Positions 51,601-59,688 of a stretch of 64,000 nt of DNA are shown here, piece after piece; the stretch's first letter is position 1, and every line of letters starts with the position of its first letter. The translations under genes and the position numbers were made by a program. The notes beneath the pieces are model-generated. The model was not told where the DNA came from. It saw only the letters and a program-made list of their open reading frames with translations, and did not search any database. This DNA comes from Ruminococcus bromii. GTDB lineage: Bacteria; Bacillota; Clostridia; Oscillospirales; Acutalibacteraceae. Where the stretch lies: the NCBI RefSeq assembly GCF_002834225.1, contig NZ_NNSR01000056.1, positions 19,910-83,909 on the forward strand, written 5' to 3'.

Positions 51601-51888
51601 TACATCACCCGAGGTTGAATAGTCCTTCGGCTGCTGAACGGGAGAGGTCTGAACTGTTGTGTATCCTGCCGCTGCAATTGCGGGAAGATTTTCCTTGATT
51701 GTATTGTAAGACCAGTTGAATGCATGAAGCATAACACCATCGCCGACCTTATCACGAAGGGTATTGTCGGCAGACGCAACCTGTGCGGAATCAATCTCGG
51801 CAGCATTTACGGAGGTAATTGCCGCAAAAGAAGATGTCAAGAGTGCAGACGCAACAACAAGACTTGCAATTTTTTTTGCTTTCTTCAT
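48697..51888 (-). CDS. Secreted alpha-amylase (GH13) with CBM26, internal dockerin and C-terminal starch-binding-like modules
   Basis: A 1063-residue secreted starch-degrading enzyme. The signal peptide runs to about 29. The GH13 catalytic domain spans about 45-410 in an AmyE-like (subfamily 28) form: DIVSNH at 140-145, GFRFDAAKH with nucleophile Asp232, YGEIL with acid/base Glu274, and ESHD at 334-337. A beta C-domain lies to about 490. A CBM26-like module covers about 576-690. A Thr/Pro linker leads to a type I dockerin (about 752-812) with two calcium loops, GDVNNDGIISVVD and ADVNGDNVVSVVD. A second linker precedes two further beta modules (about 850-950 and 964-1060), the last resembling starch-binding domains. 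The dockerin implies docking to a cohesin scaffold, an amylosome trait. AAAGGATG precedes the ATG. Confidence 0.93.
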   Translation of the reverse strand: MKKAKKIASLVVASALLTSSFAAITSVNAAEIDSAQVASADNTLRDKVGDGVMLHAFNWSYNTIKENLPAIAAAGYTTVQTSPVQQPKDYSTSGDVVGQWWKLYQPISFHIAEKSWLGTKDDLKSLCDEADKYGIKIICDIVSNHVANADDDKPNAVSSQVKQYEPDFYKKRKTLTRYSYKGDASDSSVQAVVQGHVSRCPDLVTNDTVIQNYIINLLKECIDCGVDGFRFDAAKHIETEDDGEYASDYWKNVTTSASSYYTQKTGNDLYIYGEILNNCGAGRSYNSYTKYINVTDNRTGDAVLYNVAKGKASSAANATYQSGVAASNAVIWAESHDTYEGNSGSWGYSNTSSVSDENVVKAWAIVASRKDSTALFFARPGTALMGNVSTDSTYKSTAVSEINKFHNLFVGQSEKLGSSGDIAYVARGTSGIVLSNCKGTNASVSISGTGLADGKYTDTVSGAEFKVVNGVLTGSIGKTGVAVVYNGTTTPKVTNSVESGTFKGDTMTLTLGLENAASGTYCLDDSTPVKFTDTTSIRIGSDYKPGETINLTVTATDGVKTTSTVYKYTKSTAEESGVYVFFNPATKKNWSAPYQVYIYDENTDKGMVYKNANWPGEAMTLDPATGYYYYEVPKSSCISADEDDQNQAASNFDLSSSANTRVIISEKGGEQYPGRTDAAISLNGSSKAYSLSKAGTWEDTTLTPTKVEIEATDVTKGTATEPTTEAQTTAPVPATDPTQPDTKPSQPSGGAVYGDVNNDGIISVVDSTLVQKFIVHNESLTTEQQIIADVNGDNVVSVVDATAIQKYIVHSEGSGRTGEAYTTVEPTTAEPTTAKPTEAPATAEPTTKPADTYTLYFKTKLGWMTSDGVSLFAYDLDTGVSYQLEQDTDAYPNVYTAEVPATVTNVSVYRNLSEVDEKPVGGDDGNVYNCWDATVSKTNNCITLSNDEAVSTAPYAPEQKPAFTLSRVYFDNSKANFSDVYIYGWAESGLNETAVHMNKIAGTDIWYYDFDTPLSPGANCFLFKDTESTWETQTNDLTVADGKNCFRANPGSKSGGVWVSYSE

Positions 51889-52143
51889 TGTGAAAACATC
51901 CTTTCATAAAATTTTCATTTCAATTATAACAAATTTGTCCAAAAAAGTACATACCCTATGTTACAAATTAAAGCAGACTTTTTTGTGCAGATTTTACTGC
52001 TGATACTGCAAAGGAACAATCGGTGACAATAAATTTGCATTAAATAACATTATATTCAATTCTCATAGCTTTGATTCTCGGCATGTTTCTCTAAAAGAAT
52101 TTTATTTTTCAAAAAAATACATTTTGTTTTTACGCAATATTGA
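51889..52143. other. AT-rich divergent intergenic region
   Basis: Between the amylase start and the potA promoter. On the amylase strand a TATAAT stands near 51923-51928 with a weak -35. No ORF with a ribosome site and no catabolite-type operator was recognised. Confidence 0.4.
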
Positions 52144-52172
52144 TTGACATTTTTATGCATTTAGAATATAAT
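52144..52172 (+). promoter_or_regulatory. Consensus promoter of the potABCD operon
   Basis: TTGACA (52144-52149), 17 bases, TATAAT (52167-52172): a perfect vegetative promoter. Confidence 0.75.
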
Positions 52173-52179
52173 TCAAATT

Positions 52180-52400
52180 GTATTGCGACTATTGCTTTTT
52201 AAGCAATAATAAGGATTTATGTGAAAGAAAGGACGGAGCAACACAGCCGTCTTATTTTTCTGCACAAAACACCGAGCATCATGGTTATGTCTTTGCAGAA
52301 ACGGCAAGGCGGACTGTGTTCGCCTGCACTTTATGCAAGTTGACACATTCCGCCTTTATTTCATTTACTTACAGACTTCTACTATATCATCGGAACAGGG
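52180..52400 (+). promoter_or_regulatory. Hairpin-rich 5' leader of potA with terminator-like stems
   Basis: The leader is about 230 bases. The first hairpin, GACGG (52232-52236) with CCGTC (52247-52251), runs into TTATTTTT. The second, AAGGCGGA (52306-52313) with TCCGCCTT (52349-52356), continues as TGTGT/ACACA and then TATTTCATTT. The arrangement suggests attenuation, but no known polyamine riboswitch is recognised. Confidence 0.5.
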
Positions 52401-52408
52401 GTGCATAA

Positions 52409-53833
52409 ATGGAACAGACATCAAAGAAAACAATAGTTTCACTCAAGGATATTTTCATCAAATTTGACGGTGAGGTAATTCTTAACCACATCAACCTTGA
52501 TATAAATGAAAAGGAATTTGTTACGATTCTCGGTCCGTCAGGCTGCGGCAAAACCACAACCCTGCGTATTATCGGCGGTTTTGTTGAACCCGACAGCGGC
52601 GATGTCATTTTTGACGGCAAAAGAATTAACGGAACTCCTCCGAATAAAAGAAATGTAAACACGGTGTTCCAGAAATATTCTTTGTTTCCTCACCTCAATG
52701 TTTTTGATAATGTGGCTTTCGGACTTAAGCTCAAAAAAATGCCGAAAAATGAAATAAAAAAGCGTGTAACCGATATGCTTGCAACCGTTGACCTTAAGGG
52801 CTATGAAAAGCGTTCAATTACAAAGCTTTCGGGCGGTCAGCAGCAGCGTGTCGCAATTGCAAGAGCGCTTGTGTGCGACCCCGAAATCATTCTGCTTGAC
52901 GAGCCTCTCGGTGCGCTTGACCTCAAGCTTCGCAAGAGTATGCAGCTTGAGCTTAAGGAAATTCAGCAGAAAACTCAGAAAACATTTATATATGTTACTC
53001 ACGATCAGGAAGAGGCTCTGACAATGAGCGACCGTGTTGTTGTTATGAACAACGGTGTTATTGAACAAATCGGCTCTCCTGAGGATATATACAACGAGCC
53101 TGTGAACGCATTTGTTGCCGACTTTATCGGTGAGGCAAATATTCTCAACGGAATTATGCTTGACGACTGCAGAATCCAGATTCTCGGCAAAGAGCTTGAA
53201 TGTGTTGACAAGGGATTCGGCAAAAACACTCCTGTTGATGTTGTCATCCGTCCCGAGGATATTGAAGTTACCGCTCCCGAGGACGGTCAGCTTGTCGGAA
53301 TTGTTGAGAACACAACCTTCAAGGGCGTTCACTATGAGATGAGCGTAAGATGCGGAAAGTGTGAAATTCTTATCCACTCCACCAAATCGGCTGAAATCGG
53401 AAGCAAAATCGGTATGAGGGTTATCCCGTTCAACATTCAGATTATGAACAAGCTTCTTCCTTTTTATGATAATGTTATTGAGACAACCGTTACATACTCG
53501 AATCAGAACGACAATTCATTTGAATTTGAGCTTGAGGGCGAAACCGTTACTGTTCCCGATAAATACTATGAAGAAGGCACAAAACTCAAAATCGCTCTTC
53601 CGCCCGACGCTCTTTCACTTGCAGGCGACGGCGTTGGCGATTTGAAGGATTTGTACATCGAATCGGTAGTTTACAAGGGTGAACAAAACGAAATCATTCT
53701 TGAATCGGATGAAAGAAAGTGGCTCATGCTCAGCGATACAGACGAGCAGGTTGCAACCTATGTTCCGCTTTCATTTGACTTTTCAAAGGCTCGGTTTGAG
53801 GTAATCTCAGAGTTTTCGGAAAAGGAGGGCTGA
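52409..53833 (+). CDS. potA: Spermidine/putrescine ABC transporter ATPase PotA
   Basis: A 474-residue ATPase of the polyamine importer. Walker [10 protein letters not shown] is near residues 45-53, the signature [10 protein letters not shown] near 141, and Walker B near 161. A TOBE domain follows near 270-350. About 95 residues more than typical PotA follow. The part near 405-460 ('[20 protein letters not shown]') looks like a second TOBE unit. The ATG follows AGGGGTG. It heads a tight potABCD operon. Confidence 0.94.
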   Translation: MEQTSKKTIVSLKDIFIKFDGEVILNHINLDINEKEFVTILGPSGCGKTTTLRIIGGFVEPDSGDVIFDGKRINGTPPNKRNVNTVFQKYSLFPHLNVFDNVAFGLKLKKMPKNEIKKRVTDMLATVDLKGYEKRSITKLSGGQQQRVAIARALVCDPEIILLDEPLGALDLKLRKSMQLELKEIQQKTQKTFIYVTHDQEEALTMSDRVVVMNNGVIEQIGSPEDIYNEPVNAFVADFIGEANILNGIMLDDCRIQILGKELECVDKGFGKNTPVDVVIRPEDIEVTAPEDGQLVGIVENTTFKGVHYEMSVRCGKCEILIHSTKSAEIGSKIGMRVIPFNIQIMNKLLPFYDNVIETTVTYSNQNDNSFEFELEGETVTVPDKYYEEGTKLKIALPPDALSLAGDGVGDLKDLYIESVVYKGEQNEIILESDERKWLMLSDTDEQVATYVPLSFDFSKARFEVISEFSEKEG

Positions 53834-53836
53834 TAA

Positions 53837-54628
53837 ATGAAATCACGCAAGCCCTCTATTCCCTACATAATCTGGATGGTTGTTTTCACAATGATTCCGA
53901 TTATTATGATCGGCTTTACCGCCTTTACCGACAAGAACGGTAATTTTTCGCTTCAGGCATTTACAAATGCGTTTTACTACACAAACATTTTTGTAAAATC
54001 ACTTTGGATTGCGCTTATTTCAACGGCAATTTGTCTTGTACTTGCATATCCGCTTGCATACCTTCTCACGAGAATGAAAGAATCAACCCAGAACACGCTC
54101 ATTATGTTGCTTATGATTCCTATGTGGATGAACTTTCTGCTCAGAATCTACGCATGGGTAACGCTTTTGCAGGATAACGGTCCGATTGATATGATGCTCT
54201 CGCTTTTGGGTATTCATTCAACCTACATCGGCAACACAGGTGCGGTAATTCTCGGAATGGTGTATGAATATCTTCCGTTTATGGTTCTGCCGATTTACAC
54301 CGTTATGAGCAAAATCGACAACGGTCTTATTGAGGCGGCGCAGGATCTCGGTTCAAACAACTTTACCGTATTCAGAAAGGTTGTCGCACCGCTCAGCGTT
54401 CCCGGAATTATTTCGGGTGTGACAATGGTATTTGTTCCGAGCGCAAGCACATTCCTGGTTGCACAGTATCTCGGCGGTCCGGACGACATTATGATTGGTG
54501 ATGTCATTGAAAAAATATTCTGGACAGATCAAAACACGGGTTCGGCAATTTCATTGATACTAATGATTTTTATTTTCGTGTTCCTGATAATCATGAACTT
54601 GTTCGGTGATGAGGAGGCGATTGCATAA
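53837..54628 (+). CDS. potB: Spermidine/putrescine ABC transporter permease PotB
   Basis: A 263-residue permease with six helices. The coupling motif EAAQDLGSNNFTVFRKVVAP near 166-185 is the EAA loop that contacts PotA. It starts three bases after potA with AGGAGG and overlaps potC by one base (TAATG). Confidence 0.94.
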   Translation: MKSRKPSIPYIIWMVVFTMIPIIMIGFTAFTDKNGNFSLQAFTNAFYYTNIFVKSLWIALISTAICLVLAYPLAYLLTRMKESTQNTLIMLLMIPMWMNFLLRIYAWVTLLQDNGPIDMMLSLLGIHSTYIGNTGAVILGMVYEYLPFMVLPIYTVMSKIDNGLIEAAQDLGSNNFTVFRKVVAPLSVPGIISGVTMVFVPSASTFLVAQYLGGPDDIMIGDVIEKIFWTDQNTGSAISLILMIFIFVFLIIMNLFGDEEAIA

Positions 54629-55434
54629 TGAAAAAGAAAACAGGTATTCTTTCAAAAATTTACATTGCAATCCTGCTTATTTTCCTTTATTCACCCATTG
54701 CCGTACTTATCTTCTATTCCTTCAACAACGGCAAAACTACCGTCTGGAAAGGATTTACATTCAAATGGTATGTACAGCTTTTTCGTGATGACAATATTAT
54801 GAACGCATTGTGGAACACTGTTATTATTGCCGTTCTTGCTTCAATTTTTGCAACAATTCTCGGAACTGCCGCCGCAATCGGCATCAGTAATTTTAAAGGC
54901 AAAAAGAGAATGCTTATTCAGAATGCGTCAAACATTCCGATTATCAGCCCTGACATTGTAATGGGTGTTTCGCTTATGCTTTTGTTTACGACTCTCGGGG
55001 TTATCTTTAACTTTGAAATGGGATTTTTCACCGTTTTGATTTCGCACATATGCTTTTGTGTTCCGTTTGTTGTGCTTAATGTTATGCCGAGAATCAAACG
55101 AATGGATCAGAGCATTTATGATGCCGCCCTTGACCTTGGCTGTAACCAATGGCAGGCATTTTACAAGGTAATTATTCATGAGCTTATGCCGGGCATTGTT
55201 TCGGGCCTGCTCATGAGCTTTACATATTCTCTTGACGATTTCATCATAACATATTTCACAAGAGGTGCAAAATTCCAGAACCTCTCTATTGAAATTTACT
55301 CGATGACTCACAGGAGAATTTCACCGAAAATCAACGCTCTTTCCGCACTGCTTTTCCTTGCTGTACTCATTGTCATGGTTGTAATCAACCTGCGTGACAG
55401 ACACGAAGAAAAGATGCAGAAAAAGAGAACTTGA
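54628..55434 (+). CDS. potC: Spermidine/putrescine ABC transporter permease PotC
   Basis: A 268-residue partner permease with six helices. The EAA-like loop reads DAALDLGCNQWQAFYKVIIH near 167-186. It overlaps the potB end and precedes the substrate-binding lipoprotein by 32 bases. Confidence 0.94.
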   Translation: MKKKTGILSKIYIAILLIFLYSPIAVLIFYSFNNGKTTVWKGFTFKWYVQLFRDDNIMNALWNTVIIAVLASIFATILGTAAAIGISNFKGKKRMLIQNASNIPIISPDIVMGVSLMLLFTTLGVIFNFEMGFFTVLISHICFCVPFVVLNVMPRIKRMDQSIYDAALDLGCNQWQAFYKVIIHELMPGIVSGLLMSFTYSLDDFIITYFTRGAKFQNLSIEIYSMTHRRISPKINALSALLFLAVLIVMVVINLRDRHEEKMQKKRT

Positions 55435-55466
55435 TTTTTAAAATTTTATTTAAGGGAGATTGAGAA

Positions 55467-56555
55467 ATGAAAAGAATCATCAGCATTGTCCTTGCATCTG
55501 CAATGACGGCAACATGTGCGGCTTGCCTTTCAGGCTGCGGCGGAGGCGCTTCGGCTGACTCAGCTGACGCAGGAGAAGTTAATGTTTACAACTGGGGCGA
55601 GTACATTTCAAATGGCGAAGATGACTCACTCGACATTATCGAGGAGTTTGAAAAACGCACCAACATCAAGGTAAACTACACAACCTATGAAACCAACGAA
55701 GAGCTTTACAATATGCTGAAAAACAGTAATGTAAGCTATGATGTTGTCATTCCGTCCGAATATATGATCAGCAGAATGATTGATGAGGATATGCTGTTGG
55801 AGCTTAACTTTGACAATATTCCTAACTACGACAATCTTATGGATCGTTTCAAAAAGCTTGCCTGCGATCCCGAAGGTAAATATACCGTATGCTACAGCTG
55901 GGGCGTAACCGGTATGGTTTATGACAAAACAAAGGTTAAAACAAAGCCCGATTCATGGGACGCACTTTGGAACAAAGACCTTTCGGGTCAGATTCTTATG
56001 TTCAACAACAGCCGTGACGCAATGGCGATTGCAATGCAGCTTGAAGGCATTGACCCTGCCAACTGTACAAAGAAAGATGTTGACAAAGCCGCCGCTAAAC
56101 TTAAAGAGCAGAAGCCTCTTCTTAAAAAATATGTAATGGATCAGGTATTTACCGAAATGGAAAACAGCCAGTCGGCAATTGCTCCGTACTACGCAGGCGA
56201 CATTATGACAATGATTGATAACAACGAGGATCTTGACTACGCAATGCCAAAGGACGGCTCAAACCTTTTCTATGACGCAATGTGTATTCCGAAATGCAGT
56301 AAAAACAAGGAAAATGCAGAGAAGTTCATCAACTTTATGCAGGATCCGGAAATTGCCGCCGCAAACTTTGAATATCTCAACTATGCAACACCTAATCAGG
56401 TTGCGTATGACGATTACATTGATGAAGATGCAAAGAAAAACGAATTTATCTTCCCAAGTGACGAGTATCTTGACAAGTGCTATGTATTTTCAAATGTTTC
56501 CGATGAGGTTTATTCATATATGCAGGAACAGTTTGTAAAAATCCAGGCAGACTGA
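55467..56555 (+). CDS. potD: Spermidine/putrescine-binding lipoprotein PotD
   Basis: A 362-residue periplasmic-type binding protein anchored by a lipoprotein signal (lipobox LSGC, Cys about 24). The mature protein opens with EVNVYNWGEYISNG, the typical PotD/PotF start, and carries acidic and aromatic residues that bind polyamines in the family. It delivers substrate to PotBC. GGGAG lies before the ATG. A strong terminator follows. Confidence 0.95.
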   Translation: MKRIISIVLASAMTATCAACLSGCGGGASADSADAGEVNVYNWGEYISNGEDDSLDIIEEFEKRTNIKVNYTTYETNEELYNMLKNSNVSYDVVIPSEYMISRMIDEDMLLELNFDNIPNYDNLMDRFKKLACDPEGKYTVCYSWGVTGMVYDKTKVKTKPDSWDALWNKDLSGQILMFNNSRDAMAIAMQLEGIDPANCTKKDVDKAAAKLKEQKPLLKKYVMDQVFTEMENSQSAIAPYYAGDIMTMIDNNEDLDYAMPKDGSNLFYDAMCIPKCSKNKENAEKFINFMQDPEIAAANFEYLNYATPNQVAYDDYIDEDAKKNEFIFPSDEYLDKCYVFSNVSDEVYSYMQEQFVKIQAD

Positions 56556-56569
56556 TAAAAAACAAATTC

Positions 56570-56608
56570 AGCCCGGGCAAAGCATTTTAGGCTCTGCTCG
56601 GGCTTTTA
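56570..56608 (+). terminator. Terminator of the pot operon
   Basis: AGCCCG-GGCA pairs with TGC-TCGGGCT, followed by TTTATTTCG. Confidence 0.8.
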
Positions 56609-56819
56609 TTTCGTTAAGATTTTTATTAAACCGCCGTATCGCCTTTTAAAAAACACAAAACATTTATGTACTGCCCTTTTATTCTTATCGGAATATTATT
56701 CCTTATTTCAAACAGTTTCCGTGACAGGTTGTCATATTCGCCTCCCGAACACCTAAAATACACAGAATTAACGGGGATTCGCTCAATCTTACAAATAGAT
56801 TTCAATTGCCTTGTTTTGA
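56609..56819. other. Intergenic stretch without a convincing gene
   Basis: Open frames exist on both strands here (for example minus 56626-56892), but neither has a ribosome site, a plausible ATG start or a recognisable motif. The region may hold a gene remnant. Confidence 0.4.
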
Positions 56820-56847
56820 TTGACAAATTAGGAAAAAGTAATATAAT
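56820..56847 (+). promoter_or_regulatory. Promoter of the polymer-export operon
   Basis: TTGACA (56820-56825), 16 bases, TATAAT (56842-56847), about 95 bases before the permease. Confidence 0.6.
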
Positions 56848-56941
56848 ATATACTGTTAAAGAGTGCATAATACATTTTTCGATTTTATTCACTTGCAGGC
56901 GGGCGCCTGTGCATCACAAAAGAGATAGGATGGTATAATAA

Positions 56942-57763
56942 TTGTTTACAATTTTAAAAGAACATCGTGGCTTCGGAAAGCAGATTTTGCTCCTTGCCAA
57001 AAACGAACTTATTAAAACTTACAAAGGCGCCGTAATCGGTCCTCTTTGGGCTGTTGTTAAGCCTGCGTTTACAATTTTTGTTTACTGGTTCGCTTTTTCC
57101 TGCGGTATCAAACAGCTTAAAACACTTAACCTTGACATCGGCGGAGCACAGCCTTTTTCCGTTGACTTCTTTACTTTTATGTTCATCGGTATCATTCCGT
57201 GGTTCTTCATTCAGGACAGCATAACGCAGGGTGCAAAGGAACTGAGAATCAACCGTCAATTTATTACAAAGGTTAAGTTCCCCGTTTCAACAATCCTTAC
57301 TTATACAGAGGTTTCAAGGCTTTTTGTTCACCTGATTCTTATGGCATTTATGTACGCATATGTACTTTTCACAATAGGACCGAGCTGGTACAATCTGCAA
57401 TTTTTCCTGTACTGTCCGTTGATGTTTATCTTCTTCCTTGCGCTCACATGGTCAACAGCCCCGATGTCTGCGTTCAGTAAGGACTTTGAAAGCCTGATTG
57501 TTTCCGTTATGTCAGGTATTTTCTGGTTATCGGGTATTATGTACAACTCCTACGGCTTTGATTCGCCGTTCCTCAACAAGCTTATGCTTATCAATCCGAT
57601 TAACTTTTTCGTAAACGGCTACCGCAACTGTTTCCTCTACAACAGACCGTTCTATGCAAACAAAACGGAATGTCTTGTGTTTGCAATTGAATTTGTTGTA
57701 ATTTTCGCCCTTGGTATTTTCAACTACAACAGACTCAGGAAAAAACTTCCTGATGTACTTTAA
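56942..57763 (+). CDS. Cell-surface polymer ABC exporter permease (TagG/Wzm type)
   Basis: A 273-residue ABC-2 permease with six helices and an N-terminal amphipathic 'GPLWAVVKPAFTIFVYWFAF', typical of teichoic acid and O-polysaccharide exporters. The start is a TTG with AGGATGG upstream. It pairs with the ATPase 12 bases downstream, and sugar-nucleotide-type and LicD genes follow. The exported polymer is presumably a wall teichoic acid or capsule-like chain. Confidence 0.9.
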   Translation: MFTILKEHRGFGKQILLLAKNELIKTYKGAVIGPLWAVVKPAFTIFVYWFAFSCGIKQLKTLNLDIGGAQPFSVDFFTFMFIGIIPWFFIQDSITQGAKELRINRQFITKVKFPVSTILTYTEVSRLFVHLILMAFMYAYVLFTIGPSWYNLQFFLYCPLMFIFFLALTWSTAPMSAFSKDFESLIVSVMSGIFWLSGIMYNSYGFDSPFLNKLMLINPINFFVNGYRNCFLYNRPFYANKTECLVFAIEFVVIFALGIFNYNRLRKKLPDVL

Positions 57764-57775
57764 GGAGGTAATATT

Positions 57776-58522
57776 ATGGCTGAAACAAAAGTATCCGATC
57801 CGATTATTACCTTTAAAAATGTCAGCAAAACCTACACACTCTACAAAGATGACAAGGCAAGATTCAAGGCTCTTTTCTTTAAACCGAGAAATGCAAAAAC
57901 AAACAAGGCACTTAACAATGTTTCAATGGTAATCAACCGTGGCGAATCGGTTGGTATTGTCGGTGACAACGGTGCAGGCAAGTCAACTCTGCTCAAGATG
58001 ATTACGGGCGTTGCATTTCCCGACGAAGGCGAAATCACCGTTGACGGCAAGGTTGCCGCATTGCTTGAGCTCACTGCAGGCTTTTCCATGGAAATGACAG
58101 GCAGAGAAAACATTTATCTGAAGGGTTATGTTCTCGGTCTTGAGGACAGCTACATTAAGCAGATTGAGGAGAAAATCATCGACTTTGCAGAGCTTGGAGA
58201 TTACATTGACCAGCCTGTAAGAACATACTCAAGCGGTATGAAAATGCGTCTTGGTTTTGCTATCAATGTCAACATTGAACCCGATATTCTTGTTGTTGAT
58301 GAGGCGCTCTCGGTCGGTGACGCAACCTTCAAAAAGAAGTGTAAAAGTAAAATTAAAGAGATTATCGAAAGCGGTGTAACCGTACTTTATGTAAGTCACA
58401 ATGCCGCTTCGGTTAAAGAAATCTGCGCGCGTTCAATCTTCCTAAAAAAAGGAACTGTTATGTTTGACGGCCCGACAGATGAAACCCTCAGAGTGTATGA
58501 GGAATCAAAAAAGAAAAAATAA
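57776..58522 (+). CDS. Cell-surface polymer ABC exporter ATPase (TagH/Wzt type)
   Basis: A 248-residue ATPase with the N-terminal 'VSKTYTLYKDDKARFKALFF' of polysaccharide exporters. Walker A GDNGAGKST is near 61-69, the signature YSSGMKMRLGFA near 151, and Walker B ILVVDEALSVGD near 173. It lacks the C-terminal substrate-recognition extension of some Wzt proteins. GGAGG precedes the ATG. Confidence 0.93.
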   Translation: MAETKVSDPIITFKNVSKTYTLYKDDKARFKALFFKPRNAKTNKALNNVSMVINRGESVGIVGDNGAGKSTLLKMITGVAFPDEGEITVDGKVAALLELTAGFSMEMTGRENIYLKGYVLGLEDSYIKQIEEKIIDFAELGDYIDQPVRTYSSGMKMRLGFAINVNIEPDILVVDEALSVGDATFKKKCKSKIKEIIESGVTVLYVSHNAASVKEICARSIFLKKGTVMFDGPTDETLRVYEESKKKK

Positions 58523-58541
58523 TTCCGTTTCGGAATAAAGC

Positions 58542-58567
58542 AAAAGCTCCACAATTGCGGAGCTTTT
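58542..58567 (+). terminator. Terminator after the exporter ATPase
   Basis: AAAAGCTCC pairs with GGAGCTTTT around eight bases. The downstream SDR-like genes follow within 30 bases, so some read-through is likely. Confidence 0.7.
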
Positions 58568-58593
58568 CTGATTTATCTGAGAGGTAAACCCAT

Positions 58594-59688
58594 ATGGACT
58601 GTACCGTAAAAGGCAATCTGCCCTCCGAAATTTTTGAGGACATTAAAAAAATTGCAGACACCAGGATGAATTTTCAACAGTTAAAAAACAAGACTGTTTT
58701 CGTGTCGGACTGTCACGGACTTATTGCATATTACATTATATGCACATTGCTTGAGGGCAATGATTTTTTCGAAAACAACACAAGGGTAATCATCCTTGCA
58801 AAAAGCCGTGAAGATGCCGAAAAGCAGTTCGGCAGCCTTACTCTCCGCAAAGATTTTGTTGTTGAAATCGGAGAGTCAAAGAACTTTCCGGAGATTGAAA
58901 GAGCCGACTTTGTAATATACTGCAACTGCCCGTGTGAGGTTGCAGAGGAAGATTGCAATAATCCCGAAATTGCGGATACAATCATTTCGGGCTTTGCAAA
59001 TGTGCTTGAATATGCAAAAGAGTCAAATGCCGAATCGGTTCTGCTCGTATCTTCATATATGGTTTACGGGGAGGTTTTCAGCGGTAAAAATAACATTTGC
59101 GAAAACGACCTCGGCTATCTTGATCCGACCGATGCCGACAGTGCATACGCACAAAGTATGCGTTCAGCCGAAACGCTTGCCGTCTGCTATGCTGAAAAGT
59201 TCGGTATGAATGTAAAAATCGCCCGTCCCTGCCCCACACTCGGAGGTGTCAGAATGAGCGATGAAAGAAAATGGGCAAAGCTGATTGTCAGTGCGGCAAA
59301 AAATCAGAGCATTATGCTTACAGATAACGGCGGTGAAAAGTTCAGCTTTTGCTATGTGACGGACACGGTTTCTGCATTGATTGATATTTTGCTTAACGGA
59401 AAAAGCGGTGAGGCATACAACATTTCAAACGGTAACGCAAATGTGACAATGCGGGAATTTGCACAGCTTGTAAAATCGGCAAATCCCGAAAAGAATCTCT
59501 CCGTAGTGTTCGTTCACAGAAAAGACGAAGAAGAACCCGAATTTTCTCCGTCATCCCCCACACCGTATGTTTTGTGCAACGATAAAATAAAATCACTCGG
59601 CTTTAGTCCGAAAACCACGCTTAAAGACGGAATAAAACGCAGTATAAGAGCAACAGAACTGCGTGCAGAATTACGAAGGATAAAGTAA
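58594..59688 (+). CDS. SDR-fold (NAD-dependent epimerase-like) protein with eroded active site
   Basis: A 364-residue extended-SDR fold. The nucleotide motif near residues 36-45 reads VSDCHGLIA where epimerases have TGxxGFIG, with only Gly42 kept. The Ser pair of VSSYMVYG (near 152-159) and Tyr185 remain, but YxxxK reads YAQSM, so Met189 replaces the catalytic Lys. It may be a structural or regulatory partner, or bind another ligand. It overlaps the next gene by one base, and that gene begins with a second SDR fold. GAGAGG precedes the ATG. Confidence 0.82.
   Translation: MDCTVKGNLPSEIFEDIKKIADTRMNFQQLKNKTVFVSDCHGLIAYYIICTLLEGNDFFENNTRVIILAKSREDAEKQFGSLTLRKDFVVEIGESKNFPEIERADFVIYCNCPCEVAEEDCNNPEIADTIISGFANVLEYAKESNAESVLLVSSYMVYGEVFSGKNNICENDLGYLDPTDADSAYAQSMRSAETLAVCYAEKFGMNVKIARPCPTLGGVRMSDERKWAKLIVSAAKNQSIMLTDNGGEKFSFCYVTDTVSALIDILLNGKSGEAYNISNGNANVTMREFAQLVKSANPEKNLSVVFVHRKDEEEPEFSPSSPTPYVLCNDKIKSLGFSPKTTLKDGIKRSIRATELRAELRRIK

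Noticed and set aside
56626..56892. Minus-strand frame of 88 codons between potD and the exporter permease
   Set aside because: It starts at a GTG without a ribosome site, overlaps the promoter of the exporter operon, and an equally long plus-strand frame covers the same bases. It could be a remnant, but nothing supports a gene.
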